DNA of 64,000 bases from Ga0077527 sp945862135 (GTDB taxonomy: Bacteria; Pseudomonadota; Gammaproteobacteria; Burkholderiales; SG8-41). The translations under genes and the position numbers were made by a program. Where the stretch lies: contig CAXNMF010000015.1 in assembly GCA_964203275.1 (NCBI GenBank), positions 1 through 64,000 of the forward strand. Direction: 5' to 3'. Positions 62,124 through 64,000 of the stretch are shown one piece after another. How positions within the stretch are numbered: position 1 is the stretch's first letter; every line of letters starts with the position of its first letter. The notes beneath the pieces are model-generated. The model was not told where the DNA came from and ran no database searches. It saw nothing but the letters and a program-made list of their open reading frames with translations.

Positions 62124-62720
62124 ATGAAAAATCTGATTCTTTCGCTGGTGATGGTTGCGGTATCGCTGGTGGTTCCTTTAGCCCAAGCGCAGATTGCGCC
62201 TGATGTCCTGGTTCGGACCACTGTCGAGGATGTGCTTGCTATCCTCAAGCAGAACAAGGACCGTCGCGCCTTGCAGGACATCGTCGAGAAGAAAGTGCTG
62301 CCGCATTTTGATTTTCGTTCGATGACCCAGTTGGCAATGGGCAAAACCTGGCGCGATGCGACGCCGGCTCAACAGAAGGCGCTGGAAAATGCTTTCCGTA
62401 CTCTGCTGGTACGTACCTACACTACAGCGCTGGCCGAGACGGCGGGCGTCGATCGAAAGGTGGAGGTCAAACCGTTGCAACTGAAGCCCGGGGAAGACTA
62501 CGCAACGGTACGCACCGTAGTGAAGGAAGCCGGGCGCCAGCCGCTGAGCATCGATTACCGGATGACGCTGGTCGACAAGAACTGGAAAGTCACGGATATC
62601 GTGGCCGAAAATGCCAGCCTGGTGATCAATTACCGTGGCACGTTTAACAGTGAAATCACCCGTTCCGGCATTGATGGGCTGATCAAGGTCCTCGAAGACA
62701 AGAACAAGCAGGGCGCCTGA
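62124..62720 (+). CDS. MlaC/Ttg2D-like phospholipid-binding protein
   Basis: A 198-residue periplasmic protein with a signal peptide (to LAQAQ) and the MlaC fold (FDFRSMTQLAMGKTWRDATPAQQ, FRTLLVRTYTTAL, SLVINYRGTFNSEITRSGIDGLIKVLEDKN). MlaC ferries phospholipids between outer and inner membranes. Here it is alone: no mlaFED or mlaB gene is adjacent, and the following gene is a sensor kinase. Confidence 0.87.
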   Translation: MKNLILSLVMVAVSLVVPLAQAQIAPDVLVRTTVEDVLAILKQNKDRRALQDIVEKKVLPHFDFRSMTQLAMGKTWRDATPAQQKALENAFRTLLVRTYTTALAETAGVDRKVEVKPLQLKPGEDYATVRTVVKEAGRQPLSIDYRMTLVDKNWKVTDIVAENASLVINYRGTFNSEITRSGIDGLIKVLEDKNKQGA

Positions 62721-62800
62721 TCCTGTCTTTGCCGTTTTGCGCGTCCGTGGCGACTGTTCCAGTGTCGCAACGTCAGGGCTTATTTCAACAAGAACAGATT

Positions 62801-64000
62801 ATGCGACTGCTGCAGCCGGACTCATTTCCAAAGCTGCTCGTCATCGGTTTTGCGATGGTGGCATTGCCTTTGATCATTGCATTGGTCAACAATGCAATTT
62901 CGATCGACCAGTTCGTCAATCGCAGCCAGAACGCGGTGTATCAGGCGGTGCAGTCGACACAATCAAGCCGTCGTCTGGCTGAACTGTTGGTCGCGCTCGA
63001 GCGCAATGCGCGTCAGGTTGTCATCCTTGGCGACCGCACGCCCCTCGCGGCGTACGAGGCCAACCGTGCATTGTTTTTGCAGTCAGCTGCCGAATTCGGT
63101 GCACTGCCGCTGGATCAAGTGCAGCGCACAGCCCTTGTTGCGATCGTGGCGGGCGAATCGGAAAATCACACGATTCTGCGTGATGCGGGATCAGGGCGGC
63201 GCGAGGTTGCACGCGCCGCCGGCGCCTATGCCCGGCTCAATACCCATGCCGCCGAAATCATTGCGCATGGCGACCGTTTGATCGACCGCGAAATCGAGGC
63301 GATGCAGCAGATGGCTGCGCGTGCCCAACGCATCACCTTCTGGCAGATGCTGGCGCTGGTGCCGGTGGCTTTGCTGCTGGCGGCTGGATTTACGGTGCTG
63401 ATTGCGCGTCCGATACGCCAGATTGATGCCGCGCTGCGTCGCATGGGCAGCGGCGATTTTAATGCGCCGGTCGGCGTCAGCGGTCCGCGCGACCTGCAGC
63501 TGCTCGGACGCCGCATCGAATGGTTGCGTCACCGGCTGACGGAGCTGGAGCAGCAGAAGAATCGATTTCTGCGTCAGGTATCCCACGAACTGAAAACGCC
63601 GCTCACGGCATTGCGCGAAGGTTCGGAATTGTTGTCCGAGGAAGCGCTCGGAAAACTGACGCCCCAGCAGCACGAAGTGGCGGGCATACTCCGGGCTAAC
63701 AGCATTGAGCTGCAGCGACTGATCGAAGACCTGTTGTCGTACGGCGCCGCGGAATTCAATCGCCGTGAGGTGCGGTATGCGCAGGTGGAGATGCGCAGGG
63801 TGGTGGCGCGTGTTCTCGATGACCAGAATCTGGCGCTGCGGGCACGGGCTTTGCGCATTGCGCCGCATGTCGATGATGTGGTGCTTGAAGCCGATTTTGA
63901 AAAGGTGCGCATCATGCTCGACAACCTGGTGTCGAATGCCGCCAAGTTTGCGCCTGAAGGCAGTGCGGTGGTCATTGAGGCCCGTGCGATTGGCGACCAA
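62801..64000 (+). CDS. GlrK/QseE-like sensor histidine kinase, 3' end outside window
   Basis: An open frame of 400 codons runs from ATG 62801 to the window end without a stop. N-terminal helix (about residues 9-29), periplasmic domain to about 180, second helix (about 183-205), HAMP-like linker (RPIRQIDAALRRMGSGDF), then the H box RFLRQVSHELKTPLTALREG with the phosphorylated His and the N box DNLVSNAAKFAPEGS. This pattern is typical of GlrK/QseE kinases. The remaining ATP-binding domain is cut off, and the response regulator should lie just downstream. Confidence 0.9.
   Translation, partial: MRLLQPDSFPKLLVIGFAMVALPLIIALVNNAISIDQFVNRSQNAVYQAVQSTQSSRRLAELLVALERNARQVVILGDRTPLAAYEANRALFLQSAAEFGALPLDQVQRTALVAIVAGESENHTILRDAGSGRREVARAAGAYARLNTHAAEIIAHGDRLIDREIEAMQQMAARAQRITFWQMLALVPVALLLAAGFTVLIARPIRQIDAALRRMGSGDFNAPVGVSGPRDLQLLGRRIEWLRHRLTELEQQKNRFLRQVSHELKTPLTALREGSELLSEEALGKLTPQQHEVAGILRANSIELQRLIEDLLSYGAAEFNRREVRYAQVEMRRVVARVLDDQNLALRARALRIAPHVDDVVLEADFEKVRIMLDNLVSNAAKFAPEGSAVVIEARAIGDQ

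Noticed and set aside
63191..64000. A 269-residue minus-strand frame at the right end
   Set aside because: The plus strand carries an open histidine-kinase frame with H and N boxes over the same bases.

Overview
This window looks like a betaproteobacterial chromosome, closest in style to Burkholderiales and relatives. The pointers are the cytochrome oxidase assembly order (subunit III, a DUF2909 twin-membrane protein on the opposite strand, SURF1, SCO-like, ctaA, ctaB, SCO1), the ftsY-ftsE-ftsX-rpoH order with a CIRCE element in front of rpoH, the order ispE / tRNA-Gln / prs / rplY / pth / ychF, and several TctC (Bug) periplasmic receptors and CaiB-type CoA transferases. Most of the window is GC-rich and gene-dense. 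I cannot name a genus from sequence alone.

Region 1 to 50.7 kb is mostly core genome. 1-4.8 kb: terminal oxidase subunit III and its assembly factors (heme A synthesis, copper delivery). 4.8-8.3 kb (minus strand): sigma-32 and the FtsYEX membrane-targeting and division module. 8.4-12.5 kb: two M16 peptidase-fold proteins, RsmD, CoaD and a ferredoxin. 12.5-17.4 kb (minus strand): MutM and a Gld-like ABC transporter with its auxiliary proteins. 17.5-24.5 kb: a TPR lipoprotein, LolB, IspE, tRNA-Gln, Prs, L25, Pth, YchF. 24.6-33.4 kb: an ankyrin lipoprotein, an EamA transporter, a HerA-like ATPase, YebC, and the RuvC/RuvA/RuvB resolvasome with two tandem glycosyltransferase-like genes inserted between ruvC and ruvA. 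33.4-38.6 kb: the YbgC-TolQRAB-Pal-CpoB envelope operon. 38.7-44.9 kb: queE-queC, a YeeE/YedE sulfur transporter, tRNA-Lys, TrmO-like, a small membrane protein, an aminotransferase and cystathionine beta-lyase.

From 45 kb the window becomes catabolic. 45-50.4 kb holds a three-subunit molybdenum hydroxylase, a CoA transferase and a VOC protein. 50.8-55.4 kb is visibly richer in A and T and carries a TctC receptor divergent from a carboxymuconolactone-decarboxylase-like protein, a cysteine-dioxygenase-like cupin, a broken amidase and a small GatC-like protein: probably an acquired pathway of unknown substrate. 55.7-61.9 kb holds a FrsA/pseudooxynicotine-hydrolase-like enzyme, a second TctC receptor, a BadI/MenB-like enoyl-CoA hydratase family enzyme, a CoA transferase, an epimerase-like VOC protein and an Ldh2-type dehydrogenase, which together resemble a CoA-thioester degradation route. 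The window ends with a solitary MlaC-like protein and the first 400 codons of a GlrK/QseE-like histidine kinase.

A striking property of the sequence is the number of single-base frame shifts in genes that should be intact (rsmD, coaD, mutM, tolA, tolB, one CoA transferase, the amidase). Most are one-base insertions and at least seven are packed into about 360 bases across tolA-tolB. In single-copy core genes this most likely reflects sequence error, and the affected proteins are described here as reconstructed across frames.
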